From contig NZ_CP045121.1 of assembly GCF_011492965.1 (NCBI RefSeq), positions 2,604,001-2,668,000 on the forward strand: a DNA stretch of 64,000 nucleotides, in the 5' to 3' direction. A model generated the notes under the pieces. It searched no databases and had not been told where the DNA came from. It was given only the letters and a program-made list of their open reading frames with translations. The position numbers were made by a program, and so were the translations under genes. Below, piece after piece: positions 15,823-25,848 of this stretch (the stretch's first letter is position 1; every line of letters begins with the position of its first letter). The DNA is from Rubrobacter marinus (GTDB lineage Bacteria; Actinomycetota; Rubrobacteria; Rubrobacterales; Rubrobacteraceae).

Positions 15823-17081
15823 TTGGGCGCGCTGCTCTTCTGGGTCCCCCTGGCCCTGCTGGGGCTGTACATGTACTGGACGCTCATGGACCGCTTCCGG
15901 GGCCTGACCGCGTCGCTGAGCACGGAGTCGCGCGACATCCTCACATACATGATGGCCGGGGAGGAGATCCTCTCCGGGGCCGTCCCCTACCGGGACTTCT
16001 TTATCGAGTACCCGCCGGGGAGCCTCCCGTTCTTCGTGCCGCCGGCCCTCGTCTCGGAGGGCCCGGCCTCGTATGCCGCGGCCTTCGCCTCTGAGATGGC
16101 GCTCCTGCTCGTCGCCTCGCTCGTCCTGACGGCGCTCTCGGCGCGCGCTCTGGGCCTCCCCTGGCCCGTCGCTGCCCTAATCTTCGTCGCGGCGGCGGTC
16201 CTGCTCAACCCTATCGCCGTGACCCGCTACGACGCCGTCGTCGCCCTGACCGTCGCCGCGGCGGTCGCGCTCGCCGTGCGGTCGAGAGAAGGAGGCACCG
16301 CCTCCTCGCTCGCGCTCGCCTTCGCATGGGTCTCCCTCGGGGTCGGGACGGCGGCGAAGCTCGTCCCGGCGCTCGTGGGGCCGCCGCTCGCCCTCTTCGC
16401 GGCCCGGCTCGGGGGATGGCGGGCGTTCGTCGGGGGTCGGCGATCTTCGGGCTCGTGGTGGCGGCCTTTTTCGTGCCGGCGTTCGTGCTGGGTGGCGGCG
16501 GCTTTCTGGAGAGCTTCGCGTACCACGCGGAGCGGGGGTTGCAGGTCGAGTCCGTGGGGGCCTCGGTCCTGATGAAGCTCGGCTACGCCAGGGAGGTGGT
16601 CTACGAGTTCGGGGCGTTCGACGTCAAGGGGCCGGGCTTCGGGTTCTGGAGCTCGATGAGCCTGCCCATCACCGGGGCCCTGGTCGTCGTCACGGCGGCG
16701 GTGATGTACCGGGAGCATCTCGTGGGGCGGTTCGCGACCGCCTCCGTGCCCCGCTACGCGGCGGCGTTCGTGCTCGCTTTTACCATCGGCTCGAAGGTGC
16801 TTTCTCCGCAGTACATGATCTGGCTGCTGCCCCTGATCCCCCTGTGCGCGGGGGGGCTCTGGCTTCTCGGCGCCTCGGGGCTCTACCTCGGGGCCTGCTG
16901 GGCCACCTCGCAGATCTTCCCCGAGCACTACGACCGGCTCCTCTCGATGGACGGCTCCGCGATCGACCTGCTCCTGGAGCGCAACCTGATCCTCATCGTC
17001 CTGTGGGTCCTCATGCTCGTGCTCCCCCCGGGGGACGAGCGGGGACCCGTGAGCCCGGCCCCGGAGGGGGCACGGGCGTGA
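15823..17081 (+). pseudogene. Polytopic glycosyltransferase (GT87/GT39-like), one frameshift
   Basis: About 420 residues after repair. N-terminal signal anchor (GALLFWVPLALLGLYMYW), then DILTYMMAGEEILSGAVPYRDFFIEYPPG, the Asp-containing loop and periplasmic motif of GT-C enzymes that use polyprenyl-phosphate sugars, followed by about ten membrane helices. The frame breaks at a five-G run near 16432-16436; one added G joins GWRAFVGGSAIFGLVVAA. TTG 15823 has GGGGAGG upstream. The TGA overlaps the next GTG (GTGA). Probably an envelope glycolipid or arabinan/mannan-type transferase; the acceptor is unknown. Confidence 0.75.
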
Positions 17082-18967
17082 CGCGCTTCTTGCCGGTGGC
17101 CGTGCTGGTCCTCCTGCTCCTGCCGGTCTTCGGCTTCGCGCCGGGGACGCAGACCGACGCCCGGGAGGCTCGCCTCGCAGCGAGCCTCGTCCCCGAGGTG
17201 GCGAGATACGCCGACCGCCCGACCGTCAAGCCCGAGTCTGAGTACGACGTGGACGGCGACGTCTGGCGCGTCGCCTTCGTGGAGGGGGCCTCCGGGAGCA
17301 CGGTGGCCCGCGTCGAGGTGATCGACGACACGGGCGAGACGGGGAGGGTCGACGTCTCGCCGGCGGCGGACACGCTCGCATACCCGGAGCTCTCCGAGGG
17401 CGAGGCGATAAAGCTCGCCACGGCGATCCCGGAGGTGCGCCGGGAGCTTCTGGAGCACCCCCCCTACACCGCCCGCGCCGAGTACGACGAGGGCGAGTGG
17501 ACGGTCCACTTCGAGGTCGAGGAGGAGGGCGCCGTCGGCGGCATGCCCGTCGGGGACGAGGGGCGCAAGGAGGTCGCGCGGGTCGGCATCGACGACGCGA
17601 CCTGGCAGTCCAACTTCGTCTGGACGGGGGACCAGGTCGGCTGGCACATGGCCCGCGGCGACTACGGCGCCTACGGCAAGCAGGCCAACTACTGGTACGT
17701 CTGGGGCACTTTGGCCTTCCTGTTCGCCGCCGCCTTCTGGCGCACGGACAAGCTCCTCTCGCTGAGGAACCTCGACGTGCTGGCGATCCTGGGCTTCCTC
17801 GTCTCCCACGGCTTCTTCCGGGCGGGGGACTCGTTCTGGGCCACGGTGCTGTGGTACCCGCCGCTCCTGTACCTCCTCGGCCGGACGATCCTCATGGGCT
17901 TCGGCTACGGGGAGAGGGTCGGGAAGACGAGCAACCTGCCGACGGGGGTCCTGTTCGTCCTCGCGGCGCTCGCGAGCGGGTTCCTGCTCGCGCTCAACCT
18001 CGACTCGCGCGTCATCGACGTCGGGTACGCCGGCGTCGTGGGGGCCGACAGGATCCTGGACGGCACCCTCCCCTACGGGAACATGCCCGACGACGTCGGG
18101 ACCGGCGACACGTACGGGCCGCTGAACTACCTGATCTACGTCCCCTTCAACCTGATCTTCGGCTTCTCCGGCCAGTGGGACTTCCTCCCCGCCGCCCACG
18201 GGGCGACGGTCTTCGCGTTCGTCGTCGGGGCCGCGGCCCTCCTCGTCGCAGGCTGGCGCTACGCGGGGCCCAAGGGGGCGGCGGCGCTCTTCTTCGCCTG
18301 GGCGGTCTTCCCCTACACCCTCTACACGACGAACAACAACACCAACGACGTCATCGTCGCCGCGGTCATGGCGATAGGGCTCGCGACCGCCACCCTGCCC
18401 GTCGCGCGCGGCGCGGCGGTCGCGGCGGGCTTCGCGATCAAGCTCTTCCCCCTCGTCCTCGCCCCCCTGTGGATGCTCCACGGCGGCGTGGAGAAGCGCG
18501 GGCGCATCCTGGACTTCGTCCTCGGCGGGGTGGCCGTCGTCCTCCTCAGCTTCTGGGTCCTCGCCCTCGACGGCGACCCCGTAGGGGCGGTGCAGCTCTT
18601 CTACGAGAAGACCCTGGGCTTCCAGGGCCAGCGGGAGAGCCCGTGGACGATCTTCACGCAGGTGCCCCAGCTCGCCTTCCTCAAGGGGCCGCTGGAGTTC
18701 GGGGCGATAATCCTCGCCTTCGTCGTCGCCGTCTTCCCGAGGAGGCGCACCGTCCGGCGCCTCGCCGCCTTCTCGGCGGCCCTCATCATCGCCTTTCAGC
18801 TCACCTTCAACTACTGGTTCTACCCCTACGTCACCTGGTTCGCCCCCTTCGTCTTCCTCGCCCTCCTCGTCGAGACGAACGCGAAGACGGCCCTGGACGG
18901 CGACCCGTCCGCCGGGGCGCCGGAGGGGGAGGATGCCCGTGGGGACGAGCGAGGATCGGAGGCCTGA
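17078..18967 (+). CDS. Polytopic membrane protein, GT87-like glycosyltransferase with N-terminal PepSY-like region
   Basis: 629 residues from GTG 17078, which overlaps the previous stop. A signal segment is followed by an extracytoplasmic part of about 200 residues (VDGDVWRVAFVEGASGSTVARVEV, repeated with EYDEGEWTVHFEVEEEG), resembling PepSY-type repeats. About ten membrane helices follow. ADRILDGTLPYGNMPDD and DTYGPLNYLIYVPF resemble the Asp-rich first loop of GT-C enzymes, and NNNTNDVIVAAVM and FAIKLFPLVLAPLWML are typical GT87 (DUF2029) helices. Probably co-expressed with the upstream transferase. The function of the soluble domain is unknown. Confidence 0.75.
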   Translation: MTRFLPVAVLVLLLLPVFGFAPGTQTDAREARLAASLVPEVARYADRPTVKPESEYDVDGDVWRVAFVEGASGSTVARVEVIDDTGETGRVDVSPAADTLAYPELSEGEAIKLATAIPEVRRELLEHPPYTARAEYDEGEWTVHFEVEEEGAVGGMPVGDEGRKEVARVGIDDATWQSNFVWTGDQVGWHMARGDYGAYGKQANYWYVWGTLAFLFAAAFWRTDKLLSLRNLDVLAILGFLVSHGFFRAGDSFWATVLWYPPLLYLLGRTILMGFGYGERVGKTSNLPTGVLFVLAALASGFLLALNLDSRVIDVGYAGVVGADRILDGTLPYGNMPDDVGTGDTYGPLNYLIYVPFNLIFGFSGQWDFLPAAHGATVFAFVVGAAALLVAGWRYAGPKGAAALFFAWAVFPYTLYTTNNNTNDVIVAAVMAIGLATATLPVARGAAVAAGFAIKLFPLVLAPLWMLHGGVEKRGRILDFVLGGVAVVLLSFWVLALDGDPVGAVQLFYEKTLGFQGQRESPWTIFTQVPQLAFLKGPLEFGAIILAFVVAVFPRRRTVRRLAAFSAALIIAFQLTFNYWFYPYVTWFAPFVFLALLVETNAKTALDGDPSAGAPEGEDARGDERGSEA

Positions 18968-18989
18968 CCCGGCCGGGCCTCGACATCGA

Positions 18990-19592
18990 GGCGCCCGGAC
19001 CGTCGCGGCGGGACCTGATTGCCCCGTACGCCCGCTGGATGGACGCCCCGAAGACGGCCCCGCCGCCGGCAGCTTCGCACCCAGGAGCAGGAGACCGGCT
19101 GGTACGAGGGGGAGGCGGAGTCCCGGGCCAACGTCACCCTCACGGCGTACGAGCGTTCGACCCTTCATCCCCGCCAGTTTGATGGAAGTAGACTAACGCA
19201 ACCGCAAGGCCGAGTTCGGCATCAAAATCGGGGGGCCGGAGTACCGCAACAGGGGCTACGGCACCGGGACCACGCGCCTGATGCTCGACCACGCCTTCGA
19301 CACCGCCGGCCCGCACGGCGGCATGCTCGGCGTCTTCGAGTTCAACGCAGGGGCGATCCGGGCCTGCGGGAAGGCCGGCTTCAAGGAGAAGATAGGGCGC
19401 CGCAGGCAGAGCCCCTTCGCGGGCGGGAGGATGTGGGACGGGATCTGGATGGACCGCCCGAGCTCGGAGTTCGGGGCTCCGGGACCGGGCGAACAGCCTG
19501 ACGGGGGCTACCCCCGCCCCTCCCTCGCCTCGCGCCACCGGTCCAGCCGCTCCCTGATGGGCGCCTCGGCGCCGCTCTCCTTCGGCTCGTAG
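18990..19592 (+). pseudogene. RimJ/RimL-type GNAT acetyltransferase, multiply disrupted
   Basis: GNAT pieces appear in successive frames: DLIAPYARWMD near 19011, EQETGWYEGEAESRAN near 19085, SLMEVD ending at a TAA (19194-19196) where family members have Trp, then RNRKAEFGIKIGGPEYRNRGYGTGTTRLMLDHAF from 19197 and FNAGAIRACGKAGF. The acetyl-CoA loop (RGYGT) is intact, but the N-terminal half needs several corrections. The in-frame TAA argues for some genuine decay on top of possible assembly deletions. The end overlaps the convergent RarA gene. Confidence 0.6.
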
Positions 19593-20790
19593 TAGACCTT
19601 CCCGAGAGCTCCTCGGGCAGGTAGCGGTCGTTCATCCCCTCCGCCGAGTCGTCGTGCAGGTAGCGGTAGCCCGCGCCGTAACCCTCGCCCTTCATGAGCC
19701 CGGTCGGCGCGTTCCTGAGGTGCATGGGGACCTCGGGCTGGGGCCGCGGCGGACGTCCTCGAGGCGGCCCCCACCGCCTTGTAGGAGGCGTTGGACTTGG
19801 GGCGGAGGCGAGGTAGGTCGTGGCCTGGGCGAGCGGGATGCGCCCCTCGGGCATCCCCACGAGCCGCACGGCCTCCGTCGCGGCCACGGCCAGCGGCAGG
19901 CCGTGCGGGTCCGCGTTGCCGATGTCTTCGGAGGCCAGGATCACGAGCCGCCGCGCGATGAACACCGGGTCTTCGCCGGCCTCGATCATGCGCGCCAGGT
20001 AATGGAGCGCCGCGTCGGGGTCGCCGCCGCGCACGCTCTTGATGAACGCGCTCACGACGTCGTAGTGCTCCTCCCGCCCATAGCGTAGAGCCCTCTCCCC
20101 CACCGCCGCCTCGACGTCCCCGACCTCGACCGTCCCCGCGAGGAGCCCGCGGCGACCTCCAGGGCGTTCAGGAGCCTCCGCCCGTCGCCCCCGAGAGCCG
20201 CATGAGGTACTCCTCCGCCTCCGGAGAGACCCCGACCCCGAGCGCCTCGCGCCCCTCTCCAGCAGCCCGCGCATCCCCTCCTCCGAGAGCGGGCGCAGGC
20301 GGAGGACGCGAGAGCGGGAGAGGAGCGGGGCCGTGACCTCGAAGGACGGGTTCTCCGTCGTCGCCCCCACGAAGTCCACGAGCCCCTCTTCGAGGGCGGG
20401 CAACAGGGCGTCCTGCTGGGCCTTGTTGAAGCGGTGTACCTCGTCGACGAAGAGGAGGGTGCCGCGCCCCTCGTACTTGAGGCGCTCGCGGGCGGCGTCC
20501 AGAGCGCCGCGGAGGTCCTTGACCCCGCTCGTCACGGCGCTCAGGGGGATGAACTCCTCCTCCGACACCTCGGCCAGGGCGCGGGCCAGCGTGGTCTTCC
20601 CGGTGCCGGGGGGTCCCCACAGCACGATCGCGCCTACCCTGCCCCCCTCGACCGCCCTGCGCAGGGGCCTGCCCGGCCCCGTCAGGTGCTCCTGGCCCAC
20701 CACCCCGTCGAGGTCCCTCGGGCGCAGGCGCTCGGCGAGCGGCGCCCGGCGGGCGAGGGCGTCGGCGCCCTGTGAGTCGAAGAGGTCCAT
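19508..20790 (-). pseudogene. rarA: RarA/MgsA replication-associated AAA+ ATPase, several frameshifts
   Basis: Start ATG 20790 (MDLFDSQGADALA). RarA features are unmistakable: PLAERLRPRDLDGVVGQEHL, Walker A GPPGTGKTT, Walker B LLFVDEVHRF, sensor ATTENPSFEV, and the tetramer domain HYDVVSAFIKSVRGGDPDAALHYL. The frame is lost near 20200-20260 and regained by 20110, and lost again near 19780 and 19610; the true C-terminus (KVYYEPKESGAEAP ... REGRG) lies in another frame ending at 19508. RarA acts at stalled forks. Its conservation suggests the lesions are assembly deletions. Confidence 0.8.
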
Positions 20791-20888
20791 GAGCCCAGTA
20801 TATTGCCGCGGACGGGATAGGGTCCCGCGCCCCGCGCGGAGCCGCTGTAAGATGGGCACGCCCCGACCGAGATCCAAGGAGAACTACC

Positions 20889-21413
20889 CTGTCCGCCGAA
20901 ACCCGGAGCCCCGCCCCCCTCATCCTGACGCTGAAGATGGACGACGAGTCGCAGGGGCGCTTCGACCGCCTGCGCGAGGCCCACTTTCCGCCCGAGCGCA
21001 ACCACCTCGCGGCGCACCTCACGCTCTTCCACCACCTGCCCGGCGAGCGGGAGGGCGAGATCGTCGAGGAGATAGAGAAAACGTGTGGGCGCCAGGCGCC
21101 CATCACCCTGAGGGCGGCGGGGCTCCTGTTCATGGGCCGCGGCGTGGCCTACAAGCTCGAAGCGCCGGAGCTCGTCGGCCTACGGAGGCGACTGGCGAAA
21201 GTCTGGGAGCCCTACCTGACGAAGCAGGACCAGCAGGGCCTCAGACCCCACGTCACGGTGCAGAACAAGGTCTCGCCGGAGAGGGCGCGCGCCCTGCACG
21301 ACGAGCTCGACGCGTCCTTCTCCCCCTTCGAGGTCCGCGGTGAGGGCCTCAGCCTCTGGCGCTACCTCGGCGGCCCGTGGGAAGAGATAAGCACTTACCG
21401 TTTCCGTGCCTGA
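20889..21413 (+). CDS. 2'-5' RNA ligase/LigT-like 2H phosphoesterase
   Basis: The two 2H motifs are HLTL (in AAHLTLFHHLPG) and HVTV (in RPHVTVQNKV), about 70 residues apart. The fold begins at LILTLKMDDESQGRF, where relatives already show conserved sequence, but the first ATG (20937) falls after this strand. An in-frame CTG at 20889 has AGGAG seven bases upstream and would give 174 residues (SAETRSPAPLILTLKMD), so a CTG start is likely. From ATG the product is 158 residues. Family members hydrolyse or ligate 2',5' or cyclic phosphates; the substrate is unknown. Divergent from rarA. Confidence 0.78.
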   Translation: MSAETRSPAPLILTLKMDDESQGRFDRLREAHFPPERNHLAAHLTLFHHLPGEREGEIVEEIEKTCGRQAPITLRAAGLLFMGRGVAYKLEAPELVGLRRRLAKVWEPYLTKQDQQGLRPHVTVQNKVSPERARALHDELDASFSPFEVRGEGLSLWRYLGGPWEEISTYRFRA

Positions 21414-21781
21414 TCCAGAAACGCACCGTCCCCACACGGGCACGCTCCAGGTCGAGATCACGGCCCGACGATCCGCGGGGCACCGGCAAGGGAACCCGAT
21501 CATCGTTCCGGCTCTGCTACCGCCCGGTCAGCAAGGCACCCTAGACGCCCGAGACCTCCACGAGCTCGATGAACAGCACGGCCAGCCGGGACACCTTCGG
21601 CCTCGCCGCGCCCGCGGTCGGCTCCTGCGTCCGCAGGAGTTCGACGAAACCCTGGGTCGTGCGCCGACGCCCGACCCAGATGCCGCGTGGAGCGTGCCGC
21701 CCGGCGGCGGCACCAGCGTCCGAAACCGTACTCGAAGAAGTGGGATAATTTTTCGTCCCACCGAAGGCATAGGAGGTAGAC
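21414..21781 (+). other. Intergenic stretch before the amidase gene
   Basis: No credible coding sequence on either strand. Near its end TGGGATAAT (21741-21749) looks like an extended -10, 33 bases ahead of the GTG start with GGAGGT. No -35 or operator is recognised. Confidence 0.35.
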
Positions 21782-23293
21782 GTGAGTTCTCCGAAGTTCC
21801 GCTTGCAGGAAGCCACCATCGACGACATCCACTCGGCGTTCAGGTCGGGCGAGCTGACCTGCCGCAGGCTCGTGGAGCTCTACCTGGCCCGCATCGAGGC
21901 CTACGACAAGAGCGGTCCGGGGTTGAACGCCATCATCACGGTAAACGAGAACGTGCTGGCGCAGGCCGAGGAGCTGGATCTCTCCTTCCAGCAGAGCGGA
22001 GAGCTCGTGGGGCCGTTGCACGGCATACCCGTCCTGCTCAAGGACCAGGCGGAGACGGCCGGCATCCGCACGACGTTCGGCTCGGTCGCGTTCGAGGGGT
22101 ACGTGCCCGAGGAGGACGCCACCGCGGTGGGGAGGCTGAAAGAAGCCGGGGCCCTGATCCTCGCGAAGACCAACCTCCCGGACTTCGCGACCTCCTGGTT
22201 CGCCTACTCCTCCGCGGGCGGGGAGACGAAGAACCCCTACGATCTGGATCGGGACCCCGGCGGCTCGAGCAGCGGCACGGGGGCGGCGGTCGCGGCGAAC
22301 CTCGGGGCCGTCGGGATCGGCGAGGACACCGGGGGCTCCATCCGCGTCCCCTCCTCCTTCGACAACCTTGTCGGGGTGCGGGTCACGACGGGCCTCATAA
22401 GCCGCAAGGGCATGTCGCCGCTCGTGGTCTTCCAGGACACCGCGGGCCCCATGACCCGCACCGTGAGGGACGCGGCCGCCCTCCTGGACGTGCTCGTGGG
22501 CTACGACCCCGAAGACCCGTTCACCGCGTCCGCGACGCTCGCCAGGGACGCCGGGGGCTACAGGAGCGGCCTCGAAGAGGGCGACCTCAGGGGGCGAGGA
22601 TCGGCGTGCTGCGCGACGCGTTCGGGGCGGACGAGGATCCGGATTCGGGCCAGGTAAACAGCGTCGTCGGGGGGCGATCGAGGCGATGCGGGCGCGGGCG
22701 CGGAGATCGTGGACCCCGTCAGCATGCCGGAGCTGATGCGCTTCATAGAAGTGACCTCCCTCTACCTCTCGCAGTCCCGCTACGACATCGACGGGTTCCT
22801 CTCCAAGAGGCCCGGCTCCCACACGATAGGGGAGCTCTACGACTCCAAGCGCTTCCACCCGCGCCTGGACCTCTTCACGGCGATAGCCGAGGAGGCGCCC
22901 GTCGATCCCGAAGAGGACCCCGATTACCACAGGGGCCTCGCCGCCAGGGAGGAGTTTCGAAGGGCCATCCTCAACCTGATGGCCTCCGAGCGCCTCGACG
23001 CGATCGTCTACCCGAACTCGCAGGTCCTCCCGCCCACGAGGCAGGAGCTCGACGACTGGAAGTGGACGGTCCTGACCTTCCCGACCAACGCGCTGATAGC
23101 GGCGCAGGCGGACTTGCCGTCCATATGCCTCCCCGCCGGGTTCGCCGAAGGGGACGTGCCGGTGGGCTTCGAGCTCGTCGGGAAGCCCTACGGCGAGGCG
23201 GAGCTGCTGAAGCTGGCCTACGCCTACGAGAAGGCGGCGAGCCCGCGCAAGCCCCCGGCGAGCACCCCGCCGCTCCCCGACGAACCGCGGTAG
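21782..23293 (+). pseudogene. Amidase-signature (AS) family amidase, frameshifted in the middle
   Basis: Start GTG 21782 behind GGAGGT. The first 270 codons have the AS Ser-cisSer-Lys site: Lys in LLKDQAE, the glycine-serine loop DPGGSSSGTGAAVAANLG and nucleophile loop GEDTGGSIRVPSSF. Near 22590 a G run breaks the frame (expected RIGVLRDAFGADEDPD, present one frame over), and further lesions at 22670-22700 bring it back to the original frame at DPVSMPELMRF, which continues to 23293. The total length of about 500 residues is normal. Likely an assembly artefact in an intact amidase; the substrate is unknown. Confidence 0.78.
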
Positions 23294-23471
23294 ACCGCGC
23301 CGCTCCAGCCGTAAACGAGCGGCTGTGAGAGCCAGGCCCGCCAGGAGCGCGCCCCGCTACGGGTAGCGGCAGACCCCTCCCGTACCGTCGGGAGAGGACA
23401 AAGAGCTGGAGCTCGCACTCCGGGAGTGGGTGGAGTCGCTCAGCGCGAGCCTCCCCTGGCGGGCCTCGGGC

Positions 23472-23768
23472 CTACCGCGACTTCTCTTCGTAACGCTCGT
23501 CGTGCTCGCGGCGCTGGCGGTCCATGCGGCGGGCGGCTTCGAGGACGTCGTCGGGGTAGAGGCTCGCCAGGGCGCCCGTCTCCAGGACCTGCTCGACGGA
23601 GTGCTCCGGGATCATCATCCACTCCGCCGCGTGCGGCACCGGCAGGGGCTTGTTCAAAACCTTGTAGACCGCCCACACCACCCAGCGCCCCGGACGCGAA
23701 CTCGACAGGAACCTCAACGACGACACCTCCAGAGAGACCTTTCTACGGTACTTGCGGGAGTATCGCAT
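23472..23768 (-). CDS. Small conserved-looking hypothetical protein
   Basis: 98 residues from ATG 23768 with GGGGGAAC upstream; an in-frame start at 23822 would make it 116. The central RWVVWAVYKVLNKPLPVPHAAEWM looks like one amphipathic or membrane-associated helix, and the end (DVLEAARRMDRQRREHDERYEEKSR) is a charged helix. No family recognised. The composition resembles a real protein more than an antisense shadow, but support is limited. Confidence 0.5.
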   Translation of the reverse strand: MRYSRKYRRKVSLEVSSLRFLSSSRPGRWVVWAVYKVLNKPLPVPHAAEWMMIPEHSVEQVLETGALASLYPDDVLEAARRMDRQRREHDERYEEKSR

Positions 23769-23849
23769 TTGTTCCCCCCGCGAGCAGCGCGCGGAGGCCA
23801 GCTTGTAGAATCCCTCCCTCACAAGGAGCTAGCGGGGAGGTCCGGTCGT

Positions 23850-24601
23850 ATGAAGCTGGAGAACAAGGTGGCGGTAGTGACGGGGGCGGGGAGCGGCATC
23901 GGGCGGGCGACGGCGCTCAAGTTCGCGCGCGAGGGGCGAGGGTCGTCGTCGCGGAGTACAACGAGGAAGGCGGCCGGGAGACGGTCCGTATGGTCGAGGA
24001 GGCCGGAGGAGAGGCGCTCTTCGTGCACACGAACGTGGCGAGGTTCGAGGAGGTCGAGGCGGCGGTGGACCGGGCCGTGGAGGCTTACGGCTCGCTGAAC
24101 GTGATGTTCAACAACGCGGGCACCGGGCACTACGCGCCGCTTCTGGATCACGAGCCGGGGGATTACGAGCGCGTTGTGCGCGTCAACCAGTTCGGCGTCT
24201 ACCACGGCATCCTCGCCGCCGGGCGCAAAATGCGCGACCTCGGTGTTGCGGGCACGATCGTGAACACCGCCTCGGTCTACTCGTTCTACGCCACCCCGGG
24301 CGTCTTCGGGTACCACGCGGCCAAGGGCGCCGTGAAGATCATGACCCAGGCGGCGGCGCTCGAGCTCGCGCCGTTCGGGATACGGGTCGTGGGCGTGGCG
24401 CCGGGGGCGGTGGACACCCCGATCATCCAGGGCTACAAGGACATGGGCATGAACGACCTGCTCGCCAACGCCCAGATGCGCCGCAGGATCATCGCCCCCG
24501 AGGCGATCGCGGACGTCGTCGCCCTCCTGTGCACGGACGAGGCCGACGCCATCAACGGCTCCGTGGTGATGGCCGACGACGGCAACGCCGAGTTCAAGTA
24601 G
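23850..24601 (+). pseudogene. SDR-family oxidoreductase with one frameshift
   Basis: ATG 23850 gives MKLENKVAVVTGAGSGIGRATALKFAREG. A four-G run near 23933 then breaks the frame; one added G continues as ARVVVAEYNEEGGRE and the remaining frame is open to 24601. NNAG, SVYSFYATPGVFGYHAAK (Tyr-x3-Lys) and PGAVDTPIIQGY identify a classical SDR of about 250 residues, resembling 3-oxoacyl-ACP reductase-type or cyclohexanol dehydrogenase enzymes. Probably functional in the organism. Confidence 0.78.
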
Positions 24602-24638
24602 GGCAAACCTTTCGATGCTCGCGTGTACAATTACCCGC

Positions 24639-24992
24639 GTGAATGAGCGAGAGTTCGACGAGCTCGTGGAGCGCGCCCTCGACGGGGTGCCGCCGGAGCT
24701 CTCGCAGTACCTGGAGAACGTCGTCATCGTCGTCGAGGACTGGCCCGAGGAGTACATGCTGACCGAGGGCGAGGACGACACGCTCTACGGTCTCTACGAG
24801 GGGGTGCCTATCACGGAGCGCGGCTCGAACTACTACGGCCTGCCCGACAAGATCTCCATCTTCCGCGGCCCGCTGGAGCGGGACTTCCCGCCGGAGAATC
24901 TGGAGGAGGAGATCCGGGTGACGGTGGTGCACGAGATTGCCCACTACTTCGGCTTCGACGAGGCGCGCATCTCGGAGCTGGGGTGGGGATGA
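24639..24992 (+). CDS. Zincin-like metallopeptidase family protein (DUF1025 type)
   Basis: 117 residues from GTG 24639. HEIAHYFGFDE (98-108) is the HExxH zinc site with downstream acidic ligand seen in this small zincin family. TACAAT (24626-24631) ends seven bases before the GTG, so this start is probably leaderless; an ATG at 24615 lies upstream of that -10. The stop overlaps the next gene (ATGA). Substrate unknown; presumably cytoplasmic. Confidence 0.82.
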   Translation: MNEREFDELVERALDGVPPELSQYLENVVIVVEDWPEEYMLTEGEDDTLYGLYEGVPITERGSNYYGLPDKISIFRGPLERDFPPENLEEEIRVTVVHEIAHYFGFDEARISELGWG

Positions 24993-25444
24993 GGGACGAG
25001 CCGAAGGCCCCGGAGCCCGTCGCCGTCGAGCAGCGCGTCGACGCCCCTGCCGAGAACGTCTCGTCCTACATCGGCGACTTCCGCAACGCCAAGGAGTGGA
25101 TGGTCGGCGTGGAGGGGATCGAGAAGCTCTCCGAGGACTCGTACCGCCTGATGCTGGAGAGCCCGGTCGGTCGCCTCACGCCGGAGGCCCGGGTCCTCGA
25201 GCACGGGAACGGCCTGATCCGCTGGTCGTACCTCACCACCATAGAGGGCGGCGGCGAGGTGACGGTCCTCCCGGAGGACGGGGGCGCCTCCTGCCTCGTC
25301 ACCTACACCGGCGACTTCCGCCTCAAAAACAAGGCCCTGATGCGCGCCGCCCGCTTCGTCGGCATCGAGCGCTTCGCCCGCAGAAACGCCGAGCGCTCCC
25401 TCACGCGCCTCAAGCAGCTCATGGAAGCCCGGCGCTACGGGTGA
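24989..25444 (+). CDS. SRPBCC (START-like) family protein
   Basis: 151 residues from ATG 24989, overlapping the preceding stop as ATGA. VEQRVDAPAENVSSYIGDFRNAKEWM and the strand pattern to SCLVTYTGDFRLKN fit the SRPBCC/polyketide-cyclase-like ligand-binding fold, ending in a helix (RSLTRLKQLMEA). Ligand unknown. Translationally linked to the metallopeptidase before it and the TatA gene after it (GTGA). Confidence 0.75.
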   Translation: MRDEPKAPEPVAVEQRVDAPAENVSSYIGDFRNAKEWMVGVEGIEKLSEDSYRLMLESPVGRLTPEARVLEHGNGLIRWSYLTTIEGGGEVTVLPEDGGASCLVTYTGDFRLKNKALMRAARFVGIERFARRNAERSLTRLKQLMEARRYG

Positions 25445-25668
25445 GCATCGGGCCCTTCGAGATCCTGCTCGTCCTCGCCGTCCTCGCGCTCATCATAGGC
25501 CCTCGCCGCGTCACGGACATGGCAAAGTCGTTCGGCCGCGGCGTCCAGGAATTTGTCGCGGAGATCGGGGACAAGGGGTCCGACTCCAAGCGTGAGGCCA
25601 TCGGCGACGGCGACGAGAAAGCGGACGAGAAGGACAAAGAAGCTACCAAAGGGACGAACAAACGCTAG
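25441..25668 (+). CDS. tatA: TatA/TatE-type twin-arginine translocase subunit
   Basis: 75 residues from GTG 25441, overlapping the previous stop as GTGA. SIGPFEILLVLAVLALIIGP is the single N-terminal membrane helix, followed by the TatA hinge and amphipathic helix (KSFGRGVQEFVAEIGD) and a Lys/Glu-rich acidic-basic tail. TatA forms the Sec-independent pore for folded proteins. TatB/TatC are not in the window. Last gene of a three-gene overlapping chain; a strong hairpin follows. Confidence 0.85.
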   Translation: MSIGPFEILLVLAVLALIIGPRRVTDMAKSFGRGVQEFVAEIGDKGSDSKREAIGDGDEKADEKDKEATKGTNKR

Positions 25669-25751
25669 ACGGCTCCAACCCCTGGTCGAGGGCCAAAGAT
25701 GGAGCCCCGCGACGGCGGCAGCGGCCCGGAACCTGCCGCAATCAGACAGAA

Positions 25752-25789
25752 GGAGAGGCCGATGGCGATACCCCGCCATCGGCCTCTCC
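25752..25789 (+). terminator. Bidirectional terminator hairpin
   Basis: A perfect 16-bp stem (25752-25767 with 25774-25789; arms begin GGAGAGGCC and end GGCCTCTCC) with a 6-base loop, between tatA (+) and the convergent membrane-protein gene (-). Confidence 0.7.
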
Positions 25790-25848
25790 GTCGTTTCGCG
25801 TCCGTGGCCGACCGCGAGGGCCGGCCACGATGGGACTATCCCCGTCTG

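Noticed and set aside
21414..21770. Short frames on both strands before the amidase gene
   Set aside because: No conserved motif, poor composition and no start with a ribosome-binding site.
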